The notes: a model not told the origin generated them from the letters alone. Shown: positions 23,270-31,967, counted from the stretch's first letter. The stretch is 37,111 bases of DNA from Rhodospirillaceae bacterium (GCA_018699735.1 JABIRP010000160.1:1-37111), one strand, 5' to 3'. A program made the numbers and translations.

Positions 23270-25923
23270 TTTACCAGATTGAGGGTGCGCAGGACAGCGA
23301 ACGGGGAGTTCTCATCAATCGGTTTTTCACGCGGCTTTTGTCGCGGTTTCTCGTGCCGGTTCTCGTGTCGGTTTTGGTGCTCTTGACCCTTGGGCTTTGG
23401 GTGTTTGGTCCGTTTCGGGCGGCGGCGCTTTGCCTCCCCGGATTTGGCATCGTCACCAACGGTTTCCGCATCTGTCGATTTCGCTTTGCTCGCATCCGAA
23501 TTTACCGGCGGCCTTTTGGGTGCCCGTTGGCGCCGCCGGATGAAGACCGGGACCTCTTCCACCTCACCTGAGCGGCGATATCCGAGGGCGTCGAGAATTG
23601 TGGCCATGGCTTCGTGGCCGACGGCGGCGATCGAAAGCATCTCATCGGTTATGGAAAATGGCTCCTTGCGTGCCGACTGGCGGGCGATGAAGGCCAATCG
23701 CTCGGCCATATCGGCGCGGATTGCGTGCGCACCCAACACAACGTAGCCGGCGGCGTGGTAATAGCCCTCTGGCACCTCGGGGTCGCGCAGGACATTGACC
23801 CGACCTTCGGGCGGCGGGCCGGCGTCTGGAAAGATGTCATGATGCGCCGACCACAAGGCCGCTTTCAAGCGCGCCGCCTTAGGTTTCAGGAGCGCCGGCA
23901 CGTAGATCGTGCCCGTGCCAAACCGGAGGCCCAGCCTCCCAAGGTCCCGGCGCGCGTCATCGTCGGCTGATTTCAAGAGCCCCGCGACCGCGTCTGCACG
24001 CGCCACGCCCATGCCTTCCATCACTTGAAACAATACCCCGCGGCCGGGCCCACTTATTTCCGCTGCCTTGAACTGAAGAAGAGCCGGGGCATCTTCGGTG
24101 ATCCGGGCTTCCAGCCACCGTGCCAGGCGTTCCTCCATCTCTTGAAATAGCGGTTTCGAGAGTTGGTCGGAGGCATGAATTCGGATGACCGGCGACAACG
24201 GGTCGTGGCCACGCTCAAGCCGCGCGACCTCTTCGCCACGCCACGCGATACGGGCTTTGCCCTCTATCGTGAAGTCGCTGTCGGGTGAGGCGATGATTGT
24301 ACGTGCTCGCCTGGCCAACTCCTCGGGTAACACCCGACGGGCGGCCGTCAGAACCAGTTTAGATGTTCCGTCTTCGAATTCATCTGGCACGAATGTTAGT
24401 CCTCTTAAATGGCCGACGATATGTCCCTCAACCATAACCTCTCCCGCCGAATTTACCGAGGCTATGAGATCTGCATCATCCTTTAGTTTGCGCCCGAGAT
24501 GCGCTGCGCGCTTGTCGACGAAGCGTTGGGTCAGCCGTTCATGCAGGGCATCGGACAACCGATCCTCGATCGCTCGTGCAGTTTGTTGCCAATGTTCTGG
24601 ATCGGCAACCCAGTCGGCGCGATTGGAAATATAAGTCCATGTGCGGATGTGGGAGATCCGGCCAACCAACGTATCGATATCGCCATCGGTGCGATCAAAG
24701 CGCTTGACCTGATCGGCAACCCAATCGGTCGATAATCTCTCGGTACCCTCGGTCAGTTTGAGAAATATCTGCGATAAGAGGCGGGCATGGGCTTCCGTTA
24801 GTGTCTTGCGGAAATCCGGCACCTGGCAGATGTCCCAAAGCAATCGGATGCGCGCCGGGGCCGTTGCTCGCGCTGCTACATCCTCCATGCGGGAGAGCGC
24901 TTCCAGTGCCTGCTGATCCTCACCGTCGCGCTTTCGGTAAAGATAGGGCTCGTCGGGCCGGTCCTCCAGAGTGCGCCTTAGATCGCGCAGTGTGGTAAAC
25001 CGCAGGTCCGTATTGCGCCAATAGAGCGCGCGCAGCGGCTCGAACTTGTGGTTCTCGATTGCCTCGATGACCTCTTCGTCGAAGCCCGGACACTCGGCTG
25101 TGACACCGAAAGTGCCATCGTTCATATGCCGGCCGGCGCGGCCAGCGATCTGCGCCAGTTCAGCCGGGCGAAGCCGCCTTGGCGCCCGGCCGTCAAACTT
25201 TACATCCTCGGCAAAAGCGACGTGGTCGACATCCATGTTGAGGCCCATGCCAATGGCGTCGGTAGCGATCAGATAGTCGACCTCTCCGGCCTGATACATT
25301 TCCACCTGGGCATTCCGGGTGCGCGGGCTGAGCGCGCCAAGTACGACGGCCGCGCCACCGCGCTGTCGGCGCACCAGTTCGGCCAAGGTATAGACGTCGG
25401 TTGCCGAGAAGGCGACCACGGCGGATCGCCGGGGCAAGCGTGTGATCTTACGTTGTCCCGCATAGGACAGATTTGAGAGGCGGGGTCGGGAAATAAACTC
25501 AGCATCGGGTATGAGGCGGCGAAGCAGTGGGCGAACGATGTCAGAGCCGAGGAACATGGTCTCGCGCTCGCCTCGGGCAGAGAGCAGTCGGTCGGTGAAG
25601 ACATGACCCCGCTCCGGGTCGCCGCAAATCTGGATTTCATCGACAGCGAGAAAGTCGACCCGACGGTCGACCGGCATCGACTCGACCGTGCATACGAAGT
25701 ATCGCGCATTCGGCGGCAGGATTTTTTCCTCGCCAGTGATTAGGGCGACATGTCGAGCGCCCTTTTGCCGAACCACACGGTCATAGTTCTCGCGCGCCAG
25801 CAGGCGTAGCGGAAACCCGATCATGCCTGAGGCATGGCCAAGCATGCGCTCTATGGCGAGATGCGTCTTGCCGGTGTTGGTCGGCCCAAGGACGGCCGTG
25901 ATGGTGGAAGATCTATCGGTCAT
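23266..25923 (-). CDS. SUV3-like superfamily 2 helicase (MgpS-like)
   Basis: An 885-residue helicase resembling the mitochondrial RNA helicase SUV3 and alphaproteobacterial MgpS. Motifs in order: Walker A GPTNTGKT (13-20), VDEIQ (94-98), FSATDVY (172-178), motif V ATDAIGMGLN (220-229) and motif VI QIAGRAGR (258-265). SUV3 unwinds structured RNA with the degradosome; the bacterial forms are poorly studied. The middle and C-terminal helical part (300-780) is of normal family length. The last 100 residues form an unusual Lys/Arg/Pro/His-rich tail with a repeated H-E-K/N-R pattern (QNRHENRHEKPRQKPREKP), probably RNA-binding and disordered. It is divergent from htpG and coupled to the S4 gene. Confidence 0.92.
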   Translation of the reverse strand: MTDRSSTITAVLGPTNTGKTHLAIERMLGHASGMIGFPLRLLARENYDRVVRQKGARHVALITGEEKILPPNARYFVCTVESMPVDRRVDFLAVDEIQICGDPERGHVFTDRLLSARGERETMFLGSDIVRPLLRRLIPDAEFISRPRLSNLSYAGQRKITRLPRRSAVVAFSATDVYTLAELVRRQRGGAAVVLGALSPRTRNAQVEMYQAGEVDYLIATDAIGMGLNMDVDHVAFAEDVKFDGRAPRRLRPAELAQIAGRAGRHMNDGTFGVTAECPGFDEEVIEAIENHKFEPLRALYWRNTDLRFTTLRDLRRTLEDRPDEPYLYRKRDGEDQQALEALSRMEDVAARATAPARIRLLWDICQVPDFRKTLTEAHARLLSQIFLKLTEGTERLSTDWVADQVKRFDRTDGDIDTLVGRISHIRTWTYISNRADWVADPEHWQQTARAIEDRLSDALHERLTQRFVDKRAAHLGRKLKDDADLIASVNSAGEVMVEGHIVGHLRGLTFVPDEFEDGTSKLVLTAARRVLPEELARRARTIIASPDSDFTIEGKARIAWRGEEVARLERGHDPLSPVIRIHASDQLSKPLFQEMEERLARWLEARITEDAPALLQFKAAEISGPGRGVLFQVMEGMGVARADAVAGLLKSADDDARRDLGRLGLRFGTGTIYVPALLKPKAARLKAALWSAHHDIFPDAGPPPEGRVNVLRDPEVPEGYYHAAGYVVLGAHAIRADMAERLAFIARQSARKEPFSITDEMLSIAAVGHEAMATILDALGYRRSGEVEEVPVFIRRRQRAPKRPPVNSDASKAKSTDAETVGDDAKSGEAKRRRPKRTKHPKPKGQEHQNRHENRHEKPRQKPREKPIDENSPFAVLRTLNLVK

Positions 25924-25996
25924 GGTTCTATCTTAGGATCAACGGAACTCAGTGGCGGCGCAAGTCTGATCCGGGAGGCTTGATGTTACCGAGGGG

Positions 25997-26024
25997 TTGC
26001 GTTTTCGGCTCGTTCGGCACATAT
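25997..26024 (+). promoter_or_regulatory. Possible heat-shock-type promoter of htpG
   Basis: TTGCGT (25997-26002) is followed after 16 bases by ACATAT (26019-26024), preceded by GGC. The -10 part resembles the CAT-A/T heat-shock consensus (CCCCATNT) more than TATAAT, and the -35 keeps the TTG core. It lies about 50 bases before the htpG start. Weak match; no CIRCE element is seen. Confidence 0.3.
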
Positions 26025-26071
26025 GACCCTTCGTTCCGAATCGCAATCCTTCAGCTGAGAGATTTATCCAA

Positions 26072-27976
26072 ATGGCTGCCGAGAAACGTACCTTTCAAGC
26101 AGAAGTAAGCAAGCTTCTGCATATTGTCGCAAATTCGCTCTACAGCGAGCGCGAAGTCTTCTTACGAGAGTTGATCTCGAACGCGTCCGACGCTTGCGAC
26201 AAGCTGCGCTACATGGCGCTGACCAATGCTGAGTTGATTGAGGGCGATCCCGAATTCAAGATCCGCCTCTCCGTCGACAAAGACGCCAAGACCTTGATCA
26301 TTTCCGACAACGGCGTCGGTATGAGCGCGGAGGAATTGCACGAGAACCTGGGCACGATCGCGCGTTCGGGTACCGAGGCGTTCGTTGGATCGCTTAGCGG
26401 CGATGACAGCAAGGATGTGAGCCTCATCGGTCAATTCGGCGTGGGTTTCTATTCCGGGTTCATGGTGTCCAACCAGGTTGAAGTGCTGACCCGAAAGGCG
26501 GGCGAGGAAGCGGCCTCTCTCTGGCAGTCCGATGGGCTTGGCGAGTACGAGGTCTCAGCCGCCGAAAAAGCAGAGCGCGGTACCATGATTACGCTGCACC
26601 TGCGCGATGATGCGACAGAGTTCCTGGAAGAAGCGCGGCTTAAGCACATCGTTTCGACCTATTCCGATCATATCGCGATCCCAATCGTTCTCGATGGCGG
26701 CGAAACCGAAGATCCGCTGAATAAGGCCTCTGCCCTCTGGACCCGGCCAAAGAGCGAGATCACGGCCGAACAATATAAAGAGCTTTACCATCACGTTGGT
26801 CATAGCTTCGATGACCCATGGCTGACCATGCACTGGAAGGCTGAAGGGGTTATTGAATACACATCTCTGCTTTTTACGCCGACAGCGGCGCCCTTCGACC
26901 TTTTCCACCCTGATCGCAAACACCGGGTGAAGCTCTATGTGAAGCGGGTCTTCATCACTGACGATTGCGAAGGGTTGGTGCCGTCTTATCTGCGGTTCTT
27001 GCGCGGTGTTGTCGATTGCGAAGATCTGCCGCTCAATGTCAGCCGCGAGATGCTGCAGCACAACCCGGTGCTCAATAAGATCTCCACTGCCGTGATCAAA
27101 CGCGTGCTCTCTGAGCTTGCGAAGAAGGCCGATAAGGAGCCAGAGGAATACGCCAAATTCTGGGAAGCCTTTGGCGGTGTTTTGAAGGAAGGCCTGTACG
27201 GCGAAAGTGGCGATCACAGAAAACCAATTCTGGAACTGTCGCGTTTCAAATCGACCGGCGGCGATGGCCTGGTAAGCCTGAAAGACTATGTCGCTCGGAT
27301 GAAGGAGGGGCAGGAGGCCATCTACTACATCACTGGCGAGAACGCCGAGGTGCTGGCCAAGTCACCGCATTTGGAAGGCTTCCGCGCCAAGGGTGTCGAG
27401 GTCCTGTTGCTGAGTGATCCGATTGACGACTTTTGGGTCCCGAGCTTGTTCGAGGGCTACGAGGAGAAACAGTTCAAATCCATCACTCGCGGTGGCGCTG
27501 ATCTCGATAAGATAACCGACGGCGATGACGATAAGGACGATGCTGATAAAACCGCCAAATCGAAAAAGAAAGAAGACAAAAAGGCAGAGAAAGCGGACGT
27601 TTCCGCTCTGATCGCCAGTCTGAAACTGGCACTTGGTGAGACGGTGAAAGATGTGCGTGTTTCTGAGCGGTTGACCGACAGTCCGGTATGCCTGGTTGCC
27701 GACGAGGGTGACATGGATATGAACCTCGAACGCCTGTTGCGTCAGCACCAACAGATGACCGAGGCCTCGCCTCGCGTATTGGAGATCAACGCCAGTCACG
27801 CGCTGATCAAAACACTGAACGACCGTGTGATCGCGGGTAAAACCGGCATTGAAGTTGAGGATGCCGCGTACTTGCTGCTCGATCAGGCACGGATCGTCGA
27901 AGGCGAGAGCATTCCTGACCCATCGGCATTTGCTCGGCGCATGGCTTGGGTAATGGAGAAGGGCTTGGCGGGGTAG
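26072..27976 (+). CDS. htpG: Chaperone HtpG (bacterial Hsp90)
   Basis: A 634-residue cytosolic Hsp90 ATPase chaperone. The GHKL ATP-binding domain shows E33 in LRELISNASDA, DNGVGM (79-84), GTIARSGT (94-101) and GQFGVGFYSGFM (120-131). The middle domain includes VKLYVKRVFITDDCEGLVPSYLRFLRGVVD and LPLNVSREMLQ with the catalytic-loop Arg (R325). The C-terminal dimerisation domain ends normally. Between the middle and C-terminal domains (about 478-509) lies an Asp- then Lys-rich linker, more charged than in E. coli HtpG. The gene is monocistronic or leads the following aminotransferase 47 bases on, and is likely under RpoH control. Confidence 0.97.
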   Translation: MAAEKRTFQAEVSKLLHIVANSLYSEREVFLRELISNASDACDKLRYMALTNAELIEGDPEFKIRLSVDKDAKTLIISDNGVGMSAEELHENLGTIARSGTEAFVGSLSGDDSKDVSLIGQFGVGFYSGFMVSNQVEVLTRKAGEEAASLWQSDGLGEYEVSAAEKAERGTMITLHLRDDATEFLEEARLKHIVSTYSDHIAIPIVLDGGETEDPLNKASALWTRPKSEITAEQYKELYHHVGHSFDDPWLTMHWKAEGVIEYTSLLFTPTAAPFDLFHPDRKHRVKLYVKRVFITDDCEGLVPSYLRFLRGVVDCEDLPLNVSREMLQHNPVLNKISTAVIKRVLSELAKKADKEPEEYAKFWEAFGGVLKEGLYGESGDHRKPILELSRFKSTGGDGLVSLKDYVARMKEGQEAIYYITGENAEVLAKSPHLEGFRAKGVEVLLLSDPIDDFWVPSLFEGYEEKQFKSITRGGADLDKITDGDDDKDDADKTAKSKKKEDKKAEKADVSALIASLKLALGETVKDVRVSERLTDSPVCLVADEGDMDMNLERLLRQHQQMTEASPRVLEINASHALIKTLNDRVIAGKTGIEVEDAAYLLLDQARIVEGESIPDPSAFARRMAWVMEKGLAG

Positions 27977-28023
27977 CGGTCTCAGGATGACGTAAACAGC
28001 AGCTGATGTAGGAGAAGCCGAGC

Positions 28024-29193
28024 ATGAGCGAGTTCGATATCGCGCGAGCCAGAGCCGAGACGCGCGGATGTGCTCGGGTGGCGCATTTGAACAATGCCGG
28101 GTCCTCGCTGACGCCAGCGCCAGTGGCCGACTACCTGCGCACCTATCTCGATGAGGAGGAGATGCTCGGGGGCTACGAGGTGGCCGCGCGACGAGACGGC
28201 GATCTAGAGAATTTCTATACCGCCACCGCGCGTCTGTTGAACGCCTCGAGCGATGAGATTGCTTTCATTGAGAACGCGACCCGGGCCTGGGATATGGCGT
28301 TCTACGCCATTCCGTTTGAGCCCGGGGACCGGATCCTAACGGCCATGGCGGAGTACAGCTCCAATATGATTGCCTACATTCAGCGCGCAAAAGCCACCGG
28401 GGTGACGATCGAAATCGTCCCGAATGATGCATCCGGGCAACTCGACGTGGCGGCGTTGGAGGCAATGATCGATGACCGGGTCAAACTGATCGCTATCACC
28501 CATGTGCCGACCGGTGGCGGTCTGGTCAATCCGGCCGAGGAAATTGGCCGGGTCGCTCGAAAGCACGACATTCTCTACCTGCTTGATGCTTGTCAGTCGG
28601 TTGGCCAAATGCCGGTCGATGTGGAAGCGATCGGCTGTGACATGCTTTCGGCGACCGGCCGAAAATACCTGCGCGGACCACGTGGTACGGGGTTCCTCTA
28701 TGTGCGCCGAAACCGGATCGAGATGCTTGAGCCGCCGTTTCTCGATTTGTTCTCGGCCGAATTGGTGGCGACGGACAGATACGTCGTGCGATCGGACGCG
28801 CGAAAATTTGAGAATTGGGAACGCTACTTCGCTGGCCAAGCCGCTTTGGGGCATGCGATTGATTATGCTCTCGACTGGGATATCGATGCCATCTGGGACC
28901 GGGTGAAGGACCTTGGCGAAATTTTACGGGCCTCACTCGCTGCCCTGCCGGGTGTCGAGGTAACCGATGAAGGCAAAGTGCGCTGCGGCATAGTGACCTT
29001 CCGGAAGCAAGATGAGACAGCAACATCGATCAAGGCTCGTCTGGCGGAACACGGTATCAACGTTTCGACTTCATCTGCCTCCGGCACCCTTCCAAGTTTT
29101 CAGGCCCGCGGCATTGATGAGGTTGTTCGCGCCAGCGTCCACTACTACAACACTGAAGACGAGATCGCGGCCCTGGTTGAGGTGTTGCGATAA
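28024..29193 (+). CDS. Class V aminotransferase-fold PLP enzyme, not a desulfurase
   Basis: A 389-residue PLP-dependent enzyme of the class V family (isopenicillin-N-epimerase/cysteine-desulfurase-like). The Schiff-base lysine is K214 in SATGRKYLRGPRGTGFLYV, with D188 and Q191 in LLDACQSVGQ holding the cofactor. The conserved catalytic cysteine of SufS/IscS is absent: the corresponding C-terminal loop reads NVSTSSASGTLPSF. A lyase, epimerase or transaminase is therefore more likely than a desulfurase. ATG 28024 has AGGAGAAG upstream. It sits between htpG and a TerB-like gene that starts 25 bases after its stop; the substrate cannot be inferred. Confidence 0.87.
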   Translation: MSEFDIARARAETRGCARVAHLNNAGSSLTPAPVADYLRTYLDEEEMLGGYEVAARRDGDLENFYTATARLLNASSDEIAFIENATRAWDMAFYAIPFEPGDRILTAMAEYSSNMIAYIQRAKATGVTIEIVPNDASGQLDVAALEAMIDDRVKLIAITHVPTGGGLVNPAEEIGRVARKHDILYLLDACQSVGQMPVDVEAIGCDMLSATGRKYLRGPRGTGFLYVRRNRIEMLEPPFLDLFSAELVATDRYVVRSDARKFENWERYFAGQAALGHAIDYALDWDIDAIWDRVKDLGEILRASLAALPGVEVTDEGKVRCGIVTFRKQDETATSIKARLAEHGINVSTSSASGTLPSFQARGIDEVVRASVHYYNTEDEIAALVEVLR

Positions 29194-29218
29194 CGAATTG
29201 GAACTGGCGGAACGAACT

Positions 29219-29680
29219 ATGATCGAGCATTTGCGGAAATTAATTGGCATCAGCCCGCGCGTTGCGGTTTCCGACGTTGAGGACAATTCCGTCCGCCGCG
29301 CCGTCGCCGCGTTGTTGGCCAAGGCGGCGATGCTGGACGGCGAAGTTGACGAAGTCGAAGTTGATCAGGCGCGCAAAATCTTGGCCGAGCGGTTTGGATT
29401 GTCACGTGAGGACGCCGATGAAATCCTTGCCGAGGGTAGAGCAGACGCGGATGACGCCGTCGACCACTATGGTTTCACTCGTGTCATCCGCGACGCATTC
29501 GATCATGACGAACGGGTCGAACTGGTCGGCCAGATTTGGGAGATCGTGCTTGCCGATGGCGAGGTGCATGACTATGAGGCGGCCCTGATGCGCCGGCTCG
29601 GCGGCTTGCTGCACGTAAGCGACCGAGAGAACGGCGACGCGCGCAAGCAGGCGGTGGTGAAACTTGGGCTTGCGGGCTAG
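29219..29680 (+). CDS. TerB-family (tellurite-resistance-like) protein
   Basis: A 153-residue helical protein of the TerB family (COG4103-like). Two acidic repeats are visible: AAMLDGEVDEVEVDQARKILAERFGL and, in the second half, DHDERVELVGQIWEIVLADGEVHDYEAALMRRLGGLL; these Asp/Glu clusters are proposed metal-binding sites in TerB. Direct evidence for a role in tellurite resistance is lacking for such stand-alone members. ATG 29219 is chosen because the protein then begins at MIEHLRKLIG, the family N-terminus; the open frame extends back into the aminotransferase without homology. Part of the htpG-to-fdxA plus-strand series. Confidence 0.83.
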   Translation: MIEHLRKLIGISPRVAVSDVEDNSVRRAVAALLAKAAMLDGEVDEVEVDQARKILAERFGLSREDADEILAEGRADADDAVDHYGFTRVIRDAFDHDERVELVGQIWEIVLADGEVHDYEAALMRRLGGLLHVSDRENGDARKQAVVKLGLAG

Positions 29681-29734
29681 TCAGATATTTATTAGGAGAT
29701 CCGCTGTCAGCGCCAACTCAAGGAGCGGCCGTCT

Positions 29735-30073
29735 ATGACTTACGTCGTCACCGAAGCCTGTATCAAATGCAAGTATACGGACTGTGTCGAAGTCTGCCCC
29801 GTGGATTGTTTCTACGAGGGTGAGAATATGCTCGTCATTCATCCGGACGAGTGCATTGATTGTGGCGTCTGCGAGCCGGAATGCCCGCCGGAAGCCATTA
29901 TTCCCGATACCGATGACGGCGCCGAACGCTGGCTCTCGATGAATTTGGAATATTCTGAAGCCTGGCCGAATATCACGCGTCAAAAGGATGCTCCGGCCGA
30001 TGCTGATAAATTTGATGGCGTAGCAGGAAAGTTCGAGAAATTTTTCAGCGCCGAGCCTGGCACGGGCGATTGA
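29735..30073 (+). CDS. fdxA: Seven-iron ferredoxin FdxA (3Fe-4S/4Fe-4S)
   Basis: A 112-residue electron carrier of the Azotobacter FdI type. By alignment with FdI, shifted by one residue, C9, C17 and C50 hold the 3Fe-4S cluster and C21, C40, C43 and C46 hold the 4Fe-4S cluster; C12 and C25 match the free cysteines. The C-terminal extension after residue 60 ([12 protein letters not shown]) is normal for the family. ATG 29735 follows a strong AAGGAG. In many alphaproteobacteria fdxA lies directly before carD, as here. Its redox partner is not apparent. Confidence 0.95.
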   Translation: MTYVVTEACIKCKYTDCVEVCPVDCFYEGENMLVIHPDECIDCGVCEPECPPEAIIPDTDDGAERWLSMNLEYSEAWPNITRQKDAPADADKFDGVAGKFEKFFSAEPGTGD

Positions 30074-30112
30074 ACACGCTGAATTGCAATCCGCCAGAAC
30101 CATATATCTACG

Positions 30113-30149
30113 GTCAGAATGTGGCTCAGGCCCTCAATCTGACGGTTTT
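30113..30149 (+). terminator. Possible fdxA terminator
   Basis: GTCAGA (30113-30118) pairs with TCTGAC (30138-30143) around an inner GGC-tcag-GCC stem, and TTTT follows at 30146-30149. The outer stem is only six pairs, so this is tentative. It lies 40 bases after the fdxA stop. Confidence 0.35.
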
Positions 30150-30183
30150 CGGCCCGGGGCCCCTACCTATTGCATAAAAATTG

Positions 30184-30192
30184 TGCTATAGT
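30184..30192 (+). promoter_or_regulatory. Extended -10 promoter of carD
   Basis: TGcTATAGT forms an extended -10 element (TG-N-TATAGT, 30184-30192), predicting transcription start near 30199 and a leader of about 200 bases before ATG 30403. The only TTG-type -35 candidate, TTGCAT at 30170, is just 11 bases away and too close to be used normally. Confidence 0.5.
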
Positions 30193-30402
30193 GCATTGAA
30201 CGCGTCGTGGAAGAGGGAGACATAGTTTTCCGCGCCGCCCCCGAAAATGTTTCGGACCAATTGTGGCGATCATCCAGGACTGCTTACCAGCGGTTCTTTG
30301 CTGTTTTAGCGCTGGATGGATCGCAGAGGTACACCGATCGAAATCGACGGTGAGCGGGTCTGTTATGCTCGGGTTTTCGAAGACCGGGAGAGAATCTATA
30401 AA

Positions 30403-30942
30403 ATGACGAAAAAGTCTGAATACAAGGCCGGAGATTTCGTGGTCTACCCCACGCATGGCGTGGGCCGGATCATGGGGACCGAATCCCAGGAAATCGCAGG
30501 CACCCAGCTTGATTTGCTGGTTATTGATTTCGAACATGATCGAATGACGCTTAGAATCCCGCTCACCAAAGCCAAGAACTCTGGATTGCGTCGGTTGAGC
30601 AGCCGCAAGCAGATGGATGCAGCCCTCATCAAATTGAAAGGACGGGCTCGGGTGCGTCGCACGATGTGGTCACGCCGTGCGCAGGAATACGAGGCGAAGA
30701 TCAATTCCGGTGATCCGGTATCGATCGCCGAGGTGGTCCGCGACCTTCGTCGCAACACCAATCAGTCCGAACAGTCGTATAGCGAACGCCAAATGTATCA
30801 GGCAGCCCTTGATCGCTTGGCTCGCGAGTTCGCGGCGATCGAAAAAATCGACGAGGAAACAGCGACGCAGCGCCTTGAGAAAATGATGATGGCAACTGCG
30901 ACGGCAACCGCCGCTGCGGCTGAAAGCGCTTCGGCGGCCTAG
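30403..30942 (+). CDS. carD: CarD-family transcriptional regulator
   Basis: A 179-residue CarD/CdnL-type protein that binds the RNA polymerase beta subunit and stabilises open complexes, notably at rRNA promoters. The N-terminal RNA-polymerase-interaction domain begins EYKAGDFVVYPTHGVGRIMG and continues to VIDFEHDRMTLRIPL. The helical C-terminal domain includes RRTMWSRRAQEYEAKINSGDPVSIAEVVRDL and ERQMYQAALDRLAREFA. It ends in a low-complexity Ala/Thr tail. ATG 30403 follows GGGAGAGA and gives the family N-terminus; ATG 30316 is a less likely start. A rho-independent terminator follows. Confidence 0.95.
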   Translation: MTKKSEYKAGDFVVYPTHGVGRIMGTESQEIAGTQLDLLVIDFEHDRMTLRIPLTKAKNSGLRRLSSRKQMDAALIKLKGRARVRRTMWSRRAQEYEAKINSGDPVSIAEVVRDLRRNTNQSEQSYSERQMYQAALDRLAREFAAIEKIDEETATQRLEKMMMATATATAAAAESASAA

Positions 30943-30998
30943 TCGGCTGAGACAGGCTCTGTCGAGCTGGGGCCAAGGCCCGAATAATGATGACGATG

Positions 30999-31024
30999 CG
31001 GCGCCCTTTGGGGCGCCGTTTTCG
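30999..31024 (+). terminator. Rho-independent terminator of carD
   Basis: A perfect 8-bp stem CGGCGCCC (30999-31006) / GGGCGCCG (31011-31018) with a TTTG loop is followed by TTTTCGGTTT. It lies about 57 bases after the carD stop and is the clearest intrinsic terminator in the window. Confidence 0.9.
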
Positions 31025-31130
31025 GTTTCGGCGGTATTTCGGCGCTTATGCCTACAAACTGCGCCTCCGGGTTTGGCGGTAAGCGATCTACCTGCTATCA
31101 CCAATTCTGCGAGAAACGCTGGGGACTAAG

Positions 31131-31967
31131 ATGGATGAGGCGGAGGCAAGCGGTCCTTTTGGGGCGCTAGATCCCGACAGGTTCACGCTGTTACGGCGTG
31201 CCGTTCGAATCTGGGCGGTTGGTGCCGTGCGCGGAGACTCTGAGCGTTTGGCGGCTCTGCACGACGAGATCGGCGCGCGATGGGTGAGCGGCGATCGTAT
31301 TGTCTATCTCGGTGACTATGTTGGTCATGGACCTGCGGTCGTAGAGACAATCGACGAGTTGTTGCGGTTTCGTCGTTTGGTCCTGGCGCAACCGCCATTT
31401 ACCCATCTCGACGACGTCGTCTTTTTGCGCGGGAGCCAGGAAGAGATGTGGAGCAAGCTGCTGCAGCTGCAATTCGCATCAGAGCCGACACGGGTGTTGG
31501 ATTGGATGTTCGAGCGCGGTGTTCGGCGCACGCTTGAAGCCTATGGCGGCAACTCTTCTCACGCTTATGCTGCGGCCCGTGACGGCTCGTTGGCGTTGTC
31601 CCGATGGACCCAGTCGATCCTCGGCCGCATGCGTGCGCGCGCCGGGCATTCAGAGTTTCATGCTGCGCTGAAACGCGCCGCATTTACCGAGAACGGTGGA
31701 TTGCTTCTGGTAAACGCTGGGATCGATCCAACTTTGCCGTTGGAACGACAGGGCGATCGTTTTTGGTGGGATGCCGGCGGGTTTGCGTCCATGAAAGCGC
31801 CTTTTGCCGGCCTGGGTGTCGTTGTGCGGGGCAGTGACCCGGCTCGTTCGGGGCTGGTGACCGGCAGTCACACGGTCAGCCTCGATGGCGGGTCCGGCCT
31901 GGACGGCGAACTCCTTGCGGTCTGCCTTAGCCCCAAAGGTGACGTCGTAGAGGCGCTTGTGGCTTAA
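31131..31967 (+). CDS. Degenerate metallophosphatase-fold protein, probable pseudoenzyme
   Basis: A 278-residue protein whose layout follows bacterial Ser/Thr-phosphatase-type calcineurin-like enzymes but with the metal site dismantled. The GDxHG motif reads GAVRG (31-35), GDxxDRG reads GDYVGHG (61-67, only D62 kept), GNHE reads GSQE (101-104), the HAG ligand is N195 (LLVNAG) and the final HGH motif reads RGS (233-235). The flanking framework (VYLGDYV, VFLRG, NAGIDPTLPLERQ, VVVRG) is intact, and the frame is unbroken, so it is a conserved scaffold and not decay. It probably binds a ligand or partner without hydrolysis. It lies between carD and rpoH, 96 bases before rpoH. Start ATG 31131 lacks a strong ribosome binding site. 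Confidence 0.78.
   Translation: MDEAEASGPFGALDPDRFTLLRRAVRIWAVGAVRGDSERLAALHDEIGARWVSGDRIVYLGDYVGHGPAVVETIDELLRFRRLVLAQPPFTHLDDVVFLRGSQEEMWSKLLQLQFASEPTRVLDWMFERGVRRTLEAYGGNSSHAYAAARDGSLALSRWTQSILGRMRARAGHSEFHAALKRAAFTENGGLLLVNAGIDPTLPLERQGDRFWWDAGGFASMKAPFAGLGVVVRGSDPARSGLVTGSHTVSLDGGSGLDGELLAVCLSPKGDVVEALVA

Larger units (their letters stand above)
30074..30402. other. 329-bp intergenic region between fdxA and carD
   Basis: No gene is supported here. It holds a possible fdxA terminator (30113-30149), the GC palindrome GGGGCCCC (30156-30163), an extended -10 promoter for carD (30184-30192) and a leader of about 200 bases. An in-frame ATG at 30316 would extend CarD by 29 residues that do not resemble the family, so I treat 30200-30402 as untranslated leader. 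Confidence 0.5.

Noticed and set aside
30316-30402. N-terminal extension of CarD from ATG 30316
   Set aside because: The added 29 residues do not match CarD proteins, which begin close to the KKSEYKAGDFVVYP segment, and GGGAGAGA sits correctly before ATG 30403.
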